This document shows, piece after piece, positions 52,681 to 63,600 of a stretch of DNA of 64,000 nt; the stretch's first letter is position 1; every line of letters starts with the position of its first letter. The stretch comes from Paenibacillus sp. cl123 (GTDB lineage Bacteria > Bacillota > Bacilli > Paenibacillales > NBRC-103111): the NCBI RefSeq assembly GCF_900101595.1, contig NZ_FMYY01000001.1:814585-878584 (forward strand), read 5' to 3'. The notes under the pieces are model-generated. The model was not told where the DNA came from. It made no database searches and saw nothing but the letters and a program-made list of their open reading frames with translations. The position numbers and the translations under genes are program-made.

Positions 52681-54672
52681 ATGAAGCGCAAAGGAAGAGT
52701 AGTTACAGCTCTTACATTGATCATCATTTTTCTTATTTCAACAGTAAGCCAAGTTTCTGCTTTTGGACCGATCACATTTTGGAGCAGCACCTCCACGAAA
52801 AGCGCTAGTTATGCACGGGCTATGATTCTGCAAAACAGCGGCGTCAACAACGGGAAGATGTACGCCACTCATGAAATATGGACGGATAATCAATTGCCGC
52901 ATCCAGCTGGACCCAGTTTTCCGGTTTATGAAAGTACGGATGGCGGACAGTCATGGACCAAGGTTGGTGAAGTTACAGATATCCACTCCGGGGAAGGTCT
53001 AAGGGAACAAGGTATCTTATATGAGCTTCCTCAGGGAGTCGGCGACATGCCCAAGGGAACGATGTTGATGGCGGTAAATGCATTTCCTGAGGGTGAGCTG
53101 GTCCACAACATCGAATTATACAAGAGCAATAATCTGGGGAGATCTTGGACGTACGTCTCCACTATTGCTTCAGGTGGAGCCTACGGTGGCGGCATGAACT
53201 GGGAGAGCCAGGGGATTTGGGAGCCTTTCCTAATGGTGGCGGATGGGAAATTATACTGTTTCTATGCCGACGAACAAGATCCGAATAACAATCAAATGAT
53301 TGTTCACCGGTCTTCATTGGATGGCGTGAATTGGAGCCAGACTAAAGTGGATGTGGCGCTTGGTGAATTGAGACCCGGCATGCCAACGGTGACGAAGATG
53401 GGTAACGGAAAGTATATGTTGGTATATGAAATCGTGAATATGCAGGATGACTGGATCCATTACAAGATTTCATCAGATCCGGACAATTGGGGTAACGCAG
53501 CGGAATCCGGCAAGCGTGTCAACTATTATCAAGGGCAAACCCCAGGTTCGCAGCCTTATGTTGTATGGGTTCCCGGCGGGAGTCCTAACGGAACCGTGGT
53601 CATCTCCGGCGGCCGATCGGATAAGCTTTTCCTGAATTACAATTACGGAGAAGGTCACTGGACAACACAGGATAGCGTTATTACATTAGGCTATAGCAGA
53701 AGTCTGGTTCCTGTAAGTGACAATAAGCTGTTCGTCATTTCTACCGTCAAGAATTCATCGACCGGCAAAAGCGATGTTAAGGTTGGAACGACGGATATCG
53801 TTCCTTCCAACAATGTATATAACAACAATTTGTTTATGCTCGTGAACAAGAATGGAAAAGCGATGGATCTTATCGGTGGCGGTCAGAATAACGGATCCGT
53901 AATCAACCAGTGGTCGTACGATTATAACGGACCGAATCAAAGATGGTCGATCGTCCCAACTGGAAACGGATATTTCCGTATGGTGAGCGTGGTGAATGGT
54001 AAGTATGCGGCTGTTCAAGGAAATTCAGCTAGTAATGGCGCGCAGCTTGTGAGCATGCCTTATGAAGATGGAAATGCATATCAGCAATGGCATTTTGTCG
54101 ATATCGGGAACGGATGGTTCAAGATCGTCAATGTCGGCAGCGGAAAGGTTTTGGATGTCGACGGAAACTCTCTTGCAGACAATGCAAAGATGCAACAATG
54201 GGAATGGACTGGTGCGGAAGGACAATATTGGAGAATTCAGCCTCATGGCGATTATTATGTTCAAGCCGAGCATAGCGGTAAATACCTTAATGCCGGCGGC
54301 GCCGGAACTACGAATGGAACGCCGATCATCCAATGGGGCTTTGAAACAAACAATTGGTTCAAGTGGAAATTCGAGAGCGTCGGCGATGGCTATTACAAAG
54401 TCGTGAACTTAAATGCTTCTACCAAAGTCGCAGATGTTGCCGAGGTTTCACTGCAGGCAGGTGCAGAGGTTCATCTCTGGGATTATGTCAATGCGGCCAA
54501 TCAACAAGTGAGATTGGTCCCGCAACAAGATGGAAGCTTTAAATTCTACTTTAAGCATTCCAATATGGCTTGGGACATTTCAGGTGTATCCAGAGATAAT
54601 GGAGCCAAGTTGACCCAGTACACTGAAGCAACCGGAGACAACCAGAAGTTTTATTTGGAAAAAAGCAATTAA
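52681..54672 (+). CDS. Secreted sialidase-fold glycosidase (GH93-like) with ricin-type lectin repeats
   Basis: A 663-residue secreted protein. The signal peptide is TALTLIIIFLISTVSQVSA. The N-terminal ~370 residues form a BNR/Asp-box propeller (STDGGQSW, SNNLGRSW), with GIWEPFLMVADGKLY and LRPGMPTVTKMGNGKY, which recall GH93 exo-arabinanases more than GH33 sialidases. The C-terminal ~280 residues carry six QxW-type repeats (NQRWSI, YQQWHF, QYWRIQ and others), two ricin-B beta-trefoils that bind sugar. ATG 52681 is 8 nt after AAGGTGG. It lies behind the CUT1 operon, so it may release the sugar that the operon imports. Confidence 0.82.
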   Translation: MKRKGRVVTALTLIIIFLISTVSQVSAFGPITFWSSTSTKSASYARAMILQNSGVNNGKMYATHEIWTDNQLPHPAGPSFPVYESTDGGQSWTKVGEVTDIHSGEGLREQGILYELPQGVGDMPKGTMLMAVNAFPEGELVHNIELYKSNNLGRSWTYVSTIASGGAYGGGMNWESQGIWEPFLMVADGKLYCFYADEQDPNNNQMIVHRSSLDGVNWSQTKVDVALGELRPGMPTVTKMGNGKYMLVYEIVNMQDDWIHYKISSDPDNWGNAAESGKRVNYYQGQTPGSQPYVVWVPGGSPNGTVVISGGRSDKLFLNYNYGEGHWTTQDSVITLGYSRSLVPVSDNKLFVISTVKNSSTGKSDVKVGTTDIVPSNNVYNNNLFMLVNKNGKAMDLIGGGQNNGSVINQWSYDYNGPNQRWSIVPTGNGYFRMVSVVNGKYAAVQGNSASNGAQLVSMPYEDGNAYQQWHFVDIGNGWFKIVNVGSGKVLDVDGNSLADNAKMQQWEWTGAEGQYWRIQPHGDYYVQAEHSGKYLNAGGAGTTNGTPIIQWGFETNNWFKWKFESVGDGYYKVVNLNASTKVADVAEVSLQAGAEVHLWDYVNAANQQVRLVPQQDGSFKFYFKHSNMAWDISGVSRDNGAKLTQYTEATGDNQKFYLEKSN

Positions 54673-54810
54673 ATTCTACGCTAATATAGATGTCAAGTAG
54701 ACTATGTGTATGTCTAGCTATCGCACCCAGGGAGTTGAATATTCAGGAAGCAAGTCGCCGCGGCCTGGAAAGAATCGACTGATCCGGAGTCAAAAGTAAA
54801 CATTCTCGTA

Positions 54811-54858
54811 AAACCAGCCTGTAGCGCAGCAATTGAGCTGCCACAGGCTGGTTTTTTA
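54811..54858 (+). terminator. Terminator after the lectin glycosidase
   Basis: AAAACCAGCCTGT pairs with ACAGGCTGGTTTTTT across a ~20-nt loop. Confidence 0.85.
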
Positions 54859-54969
54859 ATCAGGACTACTGTCAAAGGTTCACGAACAATCCGCTGTACA
54901 ACCAAGGCATTTCCAGAAAGCAGAGAAGCTTCCGAAACAACATGGAGATATTGTAACGTGTCTTAGATT

Positions 54970-54987
54970 TCTAATCGTATGATTAGA
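54970..54987. promoter_or_regulatory. Perfect inverted repeat upstream of the methyltransferase gene
   Basis: TCTAATC-GTAT-GATTAGA, followed by TATAAT at 55027. It could be an operator. The rest of 54673-55064 shows no gene. Confidence 0.45.
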
Positions 54988-55064
54988 TAGCTGGAAGGAG
55001 TTGGAGGGACCAGGGAGAATAAGTAATATAATGGACTCGACTACGTGGTTAAGGAGTTTGATCA

Positions 55065-55802
55065 ATGAAGGAGAAGATTATTGAGGCTTACGGCAGACTG
55101 GCCAAAGACTACGAAAAACATGTTGATACTCAGAGCGGGCATAACGCATATTACGAACGACCGGCAATGATGGAGCTTTTGCCGACAGATATGAATCAGC
55201 TTTCAGTTCTCGATGCGGGTTGCGCTGCCGGTTGGTATACAGAACAATGTATAAAAAAGGGGGCGGTTGTTACAGCTATAGATATTAGTCCTGAAATGGT
55301 TGAAGCCTGTAAAAGGAGAGTCGGCGATAGAGCAACAGTACTTGCATGCGACTTAACTGATCATTTACCGTTTAAAGACAAGGAATTTGATCTTATAGTA
55401 AGCTCTTTAACCCTGCACTACCTAGACGATTGGGTTCCTACCTTTCGTGAATTTCATCGTGTGCTCAGACCAGGGGGGAGCTTGATTTTCTCAGTCCATC
55501 ATCCCTTCATGGATTTTATCCATTTTGACCGTCCTGACTATTTCGCTCATGAGTTACTGATGGAGATATGGAACAAAAAAGAATCTGGGCCTGTGGAGGT
55601 CACTTTCTACAGGAGACCGCTTCAAGAGATACTTAATGTAACATCAGCACAGTTTATCATTAACCAAATCATAGAGCCAAAGCCAAGCTTAGACTTTAAG
55701 GATATACCCGAGGCGAGTGACTGGTATACGAAATGGTTTGATCGTCTTGCAACTAATCCTCATTTTCTTATTGTGAAAGCTAATAAACCGCAGCGGGCAT
55801 AG
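55065..55802 (+). CDS. Class I SAM-dependent methyltransferase
   Basis: A 245-residue Methyltransf_11-type enzyme. Motif I is VLDAGCAAGWYTE, the acidic loop AIDISPEMVEACKRR, motif IV LIVSSLTLHYLDDW and the post-motif RVLRPGGSLIFSVHHP. It binds S-adenosylmethionine; the acceptor is unknown. The His-rich segment after motif VI (VHHPFMDFIHFD) is unusual but seen in small-molecule methyltransferases. AAGGAG lies 10 nt before the ATG. It is monocistronic with a strong terminator. Confidence 0.9.
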   Translation: MKEKIIEAYGRLAKDYEKHVDTQSGHNAYYERPAMMELLPTDMNQLSVLDAGCAAGWYTEQCIKKGAVVTAIDISPEMVEACKRRVGDRATVLACDLTDHLPFKDKEFDLIVSSLTLHYLDDWVPTFREFHRVLRPGGSLIFSVHHPFMDFIHFDRPDYFAHELLMEIWNKKESGPVEVTFYRRPLQEILNVTSAQFIINQIIEPKPSLDFKDIPEASDWYTKWFDRLATNPHFLIVKANKPQRA

Positions 55803-55827
55803 TTGATCCATGCCATATTTTAAGTAC

Positions 55828-55892
55828 AAAGAAACCGTACCTTCGTAAATGGCGGGTGATGCTTCCATTTTACCGAGGGACGGTTTCTTTTG
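55828..55892. terminator. Terminator after the methyltransferase gene
   Basis: AAAGAAACCGTACCTTCGTAAATGG pairs (imperfectly) with CCATTTTACCGAGGGACGGTTTCTTTT. Confidence 0.85.
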
Positions 55893-55959
55893 GTTCTACA
55901 GAATGGAAAGGGGATGCCCCGCAGCCAACCGCATGGCTTTAGGGCGCTCTCTTATTTGT

Positions 55960-57099
55960 TTACCGATCAGACATATTGAACTCGGGTACCCCGATGGAAG
56001 TAAACCACTCTCTTACCTGTTCAGGATCTTTAGAGAAGGTAAGCCCCATTTGCAGTAAAATACGTGCTTTCTGTGGCATTAAATCTGCTGCGCCGATGAT
56101 GCCCGGCGTACCGGAATCGTAAACCGCCCCAGAACCGGTGCGAGTCGCACTTACAAATACGACTCCTTTTTCTACTGCTTCCTTGCGGGCATTGATCTGG
56201 TCGGTGGAAATACCGCCGGCTCCGTGTCCTGCAGTGACAATTCCCTTTACGCCAGCATCCGCTAACGCCCTGATAGGAAGTCCGCTTGCTTCTGTATAGC
56301 TGTAAATAACCTCAACCTGAGCGAGATCCTCTTTATTCACTTTTTTCAGATCGAAAGGCGTTTTCCATGCATCGGTTCCACAAGCCTTAACCCGAGCTGG
56401 AGCTCTAACGGATCTAATTCGATTCTCATCCACCGTACCAAGGGCTCCGTAGCGCCCTCCGTCAAAGGTGTCCAAACGTAAAGCGTCAGACTTTCTAACG
56501 TCTCGTGCGGCAAAAAATTCGTCGTTCATCATAAGTACGGTACCATAGCATTTTGTTTCGCCGCTTGCTGCCAGACGAATAGCATTGAACAAATTAGCTT
56601 CTCCGTCAAATGAAAAGGTGTTGGATTGGCGCATCGATCCTGTAAAAACTACAGGCTTCTCACTCTGAACCGTTAAATCCGAAAAATAAGCAAGCTCTTC
56701 CATGATATTGGTGCCAGCATTCACGACTACGGCATCTACAGCATCGTCTGCCAAGGCTTCATCGATGGCCAGGCTGAGGTCGTACAAGTTAGAGGATTTG
56801 GTTTCGGCTGAATTTATATTATATAATTCATGAACTTTTACATCCGCGATTTTAGAGATTTCAGGCTGTAATCTGTTAAGAATATCCGAGATGGACACCT
56901 TTTCGGGAGCGTAGGATTGAAACAGATCGCGTCCGTATGCGGTGCTGGTAATAGTCCCTCCCATTCCGACGATGGTTACATGCGGTAAATCCGTGGTGCT
57001 GGCAGCATCCGTTTTCTGTTGAAAAGACGGCACTGTGAGGGTAGTGGTAAGAGCGATAGCAGCGGCGACAATTTTGTTGAAAACACGTCTTTTGTTCAT
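55960..57099 (-). CDS. Secreted type I/II asparaginase-like protein, catalytic Asp replaced by Asn
   Basis: A 379-residue protein with a signal peptide (KIVAAAIALTTTLTVPS) and the asparaginase/glutaminase fold: GMGGTIT (T49), VVVNAGTNIMEELAYF, FTGSMRQSNTFSFDGEANLF and ARDVRKSDA (K203). In typical enzymes the second site is TD (T89-D90 in E. coli AnsB), but here it is T130-N131, and the usual H/G before it is NA. Activity may be altered, though asparaginase relatives with GTN exist. It converts asparagine to aspartate plus ammonia outside the cell. AGGAGG precedes the ATG. A consensus promoter and GlnR/TnrA-like boxes lie upstream. Confidence 0.85.
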   Translation of the reverse strand: MNKRRVFNKIVAAAIALTTTLTVPSFQQKTDAASTTDLPHVTIVGMGGTITSTAYGRDLFQSYAPEKVSISDILNRLQPEISKIADVKVHELYNINSAETKSSNLYDLSLAIDEALADDAVDAVVVNAGTNIMEELAYFSDLTVQSEKPVVFTGSMRQSNTFSFDGEANLFNAIRLAASGETKCYGTVLMMNDEFFAARDVRKSDALRLDTFDGGRYGALGTVDENRIRSVRAPARVKACGTDAWKTPFDLKKVNKEDLAQVEVIYSYTEASGLPIRALADAGVKGIVTAGHGAGGISTDQINARKEAVEKGVVFVSATRTGSGAVYDSGTPGIIGAADLMPQKARILLQMGLTFSKDPEQVREWFTSIGVPEFNMSDR

Positions 57100-57138
57100 G
57101 TAAGCCTCCTAGGTGAGTTTATGTAACATTACAATCAC

Positions 57139-57192
57139 ATTATATTTAACGTTTAAAATAAAGTCAATAATAAATGTTATATAACATTACGT
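57139..57192 (-). promoter_or_regulatory. Asparaginase promoter with adjoining GlnR/TnrA-like box
   Basis: On the minus strand: TTGACT (complement of 57162-57167), 17 bp, TATAAT (complement of 57139-57144). Just upstream, TGTTATATAACATTACG (57176-57192, plus strand) fits TGTNA-N7-TNACA with one mismatch and overlaps AATGTTATATAACATT (57173-57188), a perfect palindrome. A site centred near -55 fits activation. Confidence 0.7.
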
Positions 57193-57260
57193 AACATGTG
57201 GGTACAAAGTGGAATGAAATAAACTAGACCTCGGATTTACTTTGTAAAACGTAATTTATA

Positions 57261-57277
57261 TGTCATATATAATTACA
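57261..57277. promoter_or_regulatory. Perfect GlnR/TnrA consensus box
   Basis: TGTCATATATAATTACA matches TGTNA-N7-TNACA at every fixed position, about 130 bp upstream of the asparaginase start site. Nitrogen control of an asparagine-degrading gene makes biological sense. Confidence 0.7.
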
Positions 57278-57440
57278 ATTGGTCTAGCATTGGGTTGACG
57301 ACGGAACTAATACTTAATCGAGATCATGAGGCAGTAAGGCTGCCCTACCAGTTTCTGAATAGGAAGTCATCACGTCAGCCGAGTGAAAATCAGGTGTCTG
57401 CTCCTGATGTCGTCGGTTCATTTAAATGATTCCAGCACCT

Positions 57441-57628
57441 CTAAGGCTTTAGTTGCTTTTTGCGAAGAAGAACAAGGTATTTAGATCGAGTCTTCGACAA
57501 GATAATACCAGGAATTCCACGGGAAAACGCTCTCTTTTCTCCCAGCATCGCAGCTTCCTGGCAGTTGGCCACAGCTAAAGTCCTGGCGATGAAAATCTGA
57601 TGACTATGCGTCTCTGGTTGAGAATTCA
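57441..57628 (-). pseudogene. Possible C-terminal gene remnant
   Basis: The minus strand reads HSHQIFIARTLAVANCQEAA, then GEKRAFSRGIPGIILSKTRS, KYLVLLRKKQ and a stop. It looks like the end of a conserved protein, perhaps a methyltransferase, with no start. I cannot confirm the family; chance is possible. The remainder of 57278-57676 shows nothing firm. Confidence 0.3.
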
Positions 57629-57676
57629 GCATTTTAATATAGTAAGAGGCATAGCATGAGGGAGGAGTAATCGGGT

Positions 57677-60600
57677 GTGAAATGGCAGAGAGAAATGGTA
57701 AAACAAAGGAAAAAAACGGTATGGCGGCGGCGGATTGCCGCTTTGCTGGCGCTCTCGGTTCTGGCTGCAAGCCTCCAGTTATCCGTATTTGCGGAGTCCG
57801 CTACGGATGAGGGGAGTTTGAGTCCGGCGCTTCGAGCGTTGATGGAGCAGCTCCTTGAGGATGGCACGCTGTCGCAGACGGACGGTGAACCGCTGGAGGA
57901 GGGAACGGTTGGCGGAGCAGTATACGGTGAGGGCAAAAGAGATTTGGCCGCAGCGCTTACAGCCAAGGGCGGGACGGAGAAAATTAGCATCAGCGTAAAC
58001 GGCGCCGCAGCTACCGGTGACAGCCGCGCATCCTCGATAAGCGGCGACGGCCGTTATGTCGCGTTTGTGTCGACTTCGGCCACCATAGTAGAAGGCAAAA
58101 CGAACGGCTTTCAGGACGTATTCGTCAGGGATCGCACAACCGGCATGACGCAGCTGATCAGCCTCGGTTCCGACGGCGATCAGGCGAATGGCGATAGCTA
58201 CGCGCCTATGATCAGCATGGATGGGACATATGTGCTGTTCAGCTCGAAGGCGACAAATCTAGTGCCCGGCGATACGAATTCGCAGGAGGATTTATTCCTG
58301 TATGACGCCTCGACTGGAAAGGTGCAGCGAATCGCAGAACGTGTGCCCGGCTCCGAATACGCCGGCCACGGCAGCCCCTACCAGGTAAGTACGGACGGCC
58401 GGTTCGCAGCTTATGTCGGTAATAACGGTCCAGAGTCGGCTAACAACAATATTTTGCTGAAGGATCTCCGCACCGGGGCGGTCAAGCTGGTCGCGGCACG
58501 GACTTTTCTGTACGACCAGACGCGGGCGCGCGTCTCGATGAGCGCGGACGCGAGGTTTCTCGTGTTCGAGTCGTTTCAGCGCGAGCTGACGCTGGACGAT
58601 TATGGTCTTAATTATGGAAAATACCGTGATATATTCCTGTACGATACTGTGCTTGACGAGCTGAAGCGAATCAGCCGTTCGCCGGCGGAGGGAAGCGCGA
58701 ACGAAAACAGCCAGTATCCGGTGATCAGTGCAAATGGGCAGTTTGTGGCCTATCAATCGTTGGCGGATAATCTGGGTCCGGCGGATACGAATGGTAAGCT
58801 GGACATCTATGTCTATGACCGCGTCTCCGGTACGACGGAACTCGGCAGCGTCCGCAGCGACGGCTCGCAGGCGCAGAGTGATGCGTTCCATGCTTCGCTA
58901 AGCGGCGACGGCCGGTATTTGTCGTTTCATACGAGCGGCGCTTTTGGGGAGGACGATACTGGCGACGTGCCGGACGTATATGTGCGTGACCGCTGGACCG
59001 GCACGACCAAGCGGGTCAGTAACGCGCATCTGGGCGGCAACGCGAACGGGGAGAGCGTGCGAGCGACGTTCGCGGCTGACGGGCTGTCCATCGCCTTCGA
59101 GTCGAACGCCACTGACCTGCTGGCGACGGCGGATGTTGATGCGTTCTCTGACATCTATGTCGTTCCGCTGGAAGGGGCGGGCGGTTCGGCGCCGGAATGG
59201 CCGGTTGAGACCGTTCCTTCCGCGGCGCCCGGCGGGGCCTATGTGGCGCTGAGCTGGCCGGAGGTTCCCGGCGCGGCCTACTACAAGATCCTGCAGGACG
59301 GCAAGCTAGCCGGCATCACCAAGGAACCGCGGTATGCCGCTTCGGGCTTGCTGCCGGGAACCGCGTATACGTACCGCGTCGCCGCGGGGAGCGCGGACTT
59401 CCGCTGGTCCGGCTGGTCGGGCGAGGCGGCCGTACGGACGCTGACTGCGCCGGAGACGACGCCGCCGGGCAGCGGCATCGTGACGGCGACCGTGCAACCC
59501 GGCTTGATCGAAGCGGAGTGGCAGCTGCCGAACGATCCGGATGTGGTCGGCGCCAGACTGATCTGGCGTATGCCGGGCCAGTCCGAGCGTCAATCCGCTA
59601 TGTATCCGAAGCATGTCAACAGGGCAAAGATCCCCAATGTGATGAACGGCGAAGATTACGAGGTGCAAATCGCGGTATATGATGGGGACGGGAACCGTTC
59701 TCTCAGCGGCTGGCAGCCAATCTCCATTCCGCCGGGGCCCGCTATCGTTCGGATCGATACCCGGGCGGAAGACGGACGCGCCGCTCCGGGTGAAGCCGTC
59801 ATCGAAGATATGAGCGAAGACGGAAGATATACGGTGTTCATATCGAGCGCGCCCGATCTTGCCTTATCGGATACGAACGGCAAGCGCGACTTGTTCTTAT
59901 ACGATCGGTTCAGCGGCAAGGTGCAGCTCATCAGCCGTACGGCGTCTGGGGCGGCGGGTGATGGCGAGAGCCGGGACGCCTCGATGAGCGGCGACGGACG
60001 CTACATTGTCTTCACTTCAGATGCGAGCAATCTGACGGCCGACGTTGATTCGAATGGCCAATATGACGTGTTTCTGTATGACCGGGATATGAACGGCAAC
60101 GGGATATTCGATGAAGAGGGCGATGTATCGCTTACCCGGATCAGTACGTCTTGGGACGGCAAACAGGCAGACAGCTACAGCTACGGTCCCGATATCAGCG
60201 GCGACGGAACCAAGGTCGTGTTCTTCACCAGAGCCCGAAATCTGGTCCAGGAGCCTCCGGAAAGCACGACCTACAACGTCAGCTACGATATGGAAACGGG
60301 GGCGCTGGCGCCGATCCTGCTGCCTGACGGCAAGCCGCTTTCCGCACAGAATCTGGTGCTGAATCGCGACGGTTCGGTAGCGGTCTTCACCACGCCTGAG
60401 GATCTGCTGCCTGAAGACAGTAATGGCGACGATGATATCTACTTGTATGATGCGGGGGGAATGACGCTTGAACTGGTGACGGCTCGGGGCGCGCTCGGCC
60501 GCGCCTGGCCACAGCGCCCCGCCGTAGACGACAGCGGACGTTACGTGGCTTTCACCGTGAGCCGCAATACCCCGCCGTATTCACAGGTTTACGTCTATGA

Positions 60601-63600
60601 CCGAGAGAAGACGGGCGATGCCAAGTACGAGCTGATCAGCGTCGTTCCGCAGGACCGAGAGGCCTCTATGCACAGCTCGGACCCGGATATCAGCAGAGAC
60701 GGCCGTTATGTTTCCTTCCACTCGAACGAACCGGGTCTCATGGAGGGCGACGGCCAGGGGCAAAGCATTTTCATCCGGGATAGGACCGAGCAAGTAACGA
60801 AACTGGCGAGTCGGACTTACAATCCCGCTGTTGTTCCGAACGATTATGCAAGCAAGGCCCGGATTAGCGGGGACGGCAGCTGGATCGCCTATAACAGCAA
60901 CGCCGACAACCTGGTGCGCGGGATGGAGCGTTACCGTCCCGGTCTTTATTTGGGGAAGGTGCTTGAGAAGGAGACGCAAGCCGTTTGGCCGGCAGGCAGT
61001 TCGTTAACCGTGAAGGCTTCGGGCGCTGATTTCGTTACGCTGACGTGGACGCCTGCCACAGGCGCCAAGGCGTACCGGATTCTCGGAGCGGGTGCGCCTG
61101 TCGACGGAGAAGAGGGCGTTATAGAGAAGACGATAACCGGGCTCATGCCAGGTACGGACTATCTCTTTAAAGTAGAGGCGCTGGATGAGGCCGGCGTGTG
61201 GACGACGAACGGACCGTCCGTCGCGTTCTCGACGCCGGCGGCAACCGATCTGGCGGAGCTTGCGGTGACGCAGCAAGGAAGCAAGGCGATTCTTGTGTGG
61301 GGAGAACGGCCGGGCAGCCCCGGCGGAATTCACGGATTCCGCGTCGTTCGAAGAACGGCGAACGAGCCGGCTGAGGTGCTGGCTACGATTGAAGACCCGG
61401 CCGTCAGGACGTACACGGACGAAGCGGCGGAATCGGGCAAAGCGTACATTTATGCCGTCCTTGCCCTCGACGCTGGCGGGTTAGCGACGCCGTACTCGGT
61501 CGAGCGAAGCATCACGCTGTCAGCGTTCGTCATCGATTCATTTTCTCATACGCTCCCGCTCTATTTCCGCAAATATGCGGGGGTTGGCGATCTGGTGCGT
61601 CTCGTCATGAAAGTCAAGGAAGCCGATGCGGCGCGGGCGGAGCTGACGTTCGAGCTGCCGGATGGCGGCAGGACAACGGTGAAGGCCGTGCTTACCGCCC
61701 AGACCGCCTCCGATACCTTCATCGGTCAAGCTGCGATTCCGGCGCATGCCGTACGGTTGCTGCAGATCCGCGGATTTGCGGAGCGGGGCGGCGAGTCGGC
61801 TGAGGCAAGCAGCCTGCAGGGGCCGATACAGATCGGCGGCTCCGTTCGGGTCGCACTGAAAGGCGCTGCCGCGCTGCCCCATGACGCGACGCTCACGATC
61901 GGCAGCGCCGGGCAGCGTGCCTACCAGACGGCGACGATCGGAGAAGCGCGGCAGTTCTCGTTCGTCGGCCTCCCGGCTGGCGGCGATTATTCGCTCAGAC
62001 TGCTGTCGACAGGCGGCGTGGACATGCTGGAGGAGGGTGGCATGGCGCCCATAACCTTATCTTGGGGAGACGCAATCGAGGTCGAAGCGGAGCCGATGCT
62101 GCCCGCCAGCCTAAGCATCGTCGCTATAGACTCGCAGGACGTTGGGCTCAAAGACATTCATGTGCTTGTATCGGATGAAAACGGGCGTCCGCTTGCGTCC
62201 GGCATCACGCAAGAGAGCGGCCAGCTGGACCTAGGTATTTTAAAAGGCATGGTCGGTAAAACAGCGGTTATTCGAGCCGAACCCCAAGACGGATACGACG
62301 AGCCGGCGGAAATCCCGGTTCTCTTGGATCCCGGGATGAATCGGCAGGAGATTATGCTGTCGCGGACTATGGATGCCGTACTGGAAGGAAAAGTCTATCA
62401 ACCGAACGGAACTCCTCTTGAAGGCGCCGTCGTTACGGTCGTTCAGGGCGGGGCCAAGTATACCGCCTCTACCGACGCGGAGGGCACGTACTCCTTGAAC
62501 GTTCCAAGTCTGGGTTCAAGCGTGCAGGCGGTGGCGGACGGCGTATTTCCGTCCGTGCCGCAGTGGATAAGGGCCGTACCCGGCCGGCAAACGGTCGACA
62601 TTCAAATCGATACAGCGCTGCCGGCGGTCGTTAAGGTCAACCTGTATACGCAATCCGGAGAGGGGGCATGGGTCGGTCCATACGCTCTGGATTGGACGGA
62701 ACGAATTCACTTCCGCGTCCGGGCCGACAAGCCGATCTGGGCGGAGCCCAATAACGACACGATGCTCCTGGTGGCGGATCCCGGCGAGAAGGTAAGCATC
62801 TGCGCGGATGGCACTGAGGGAGGGTATTCGTTGTCATGCGCGGATACGGTCATCGACGACAACCGGAGAGGGACGGTCGAGCTGAGACTCCGGGATACGG
62901 CAGCTACCGTCGTCGGCAGGCTGTCCAACCTGCTTGAAGGAGTCAGTCAGTATGACTATTCCCTCTTCGAGGTGACAGATGAAGGGCGCCGAAGAGCCGA
63001 ACGGTCCGGCTCCTTCTACAGCGCCGAGTTTTCGCTGAAGCTGAAGGGGGGCCTCCATTATGAGCTTGAGGTCAGAAGCCCCGACGGGAACCAAAGCGTC
63101 GTGCAGTTCTTCGAGACGCAGGCGGGAAGCCGCACCGACCTCGGGGAGCTCCCGCTCGGCACGGCAGGCATACTGGCCGGCAAGCCTGGCAACGTCGTCT
63201 GGATCGGGAGCGGGAAACCGACGGCCGGCGGCATGGCTCAGGTCCGCTCGACCTATTCGAATTCGAGCGCTCACCCGCTGATGGAAGTGGCAGCGGTGCT
63301 GGATGTGCCTGCGGATACGGAGTTGATCTCAGGAACGGTCATTCTGAACGGGACGGCGGTCGAGCCTGATCTTCAGAATGGACGCTATACCGTGCCGCTC
63401 GGCACGATCGGGGCCGGGAAAGGCGGCTCGCTGCAGTATAAGCTGCGCATCGCAGCAAATCCCGCTGCAGGGAGGATTATGTTCGAGCCGGCGATCCGCT
63501 ATAAGCTGGATGGCATCGCGAGGGAGGAGAAGATCGGGCGGGCGGAGGCCGATCTGACGCCGGTGACGCTGAAGGCGCCAAGCCGGACGGGCCAGCGCGA

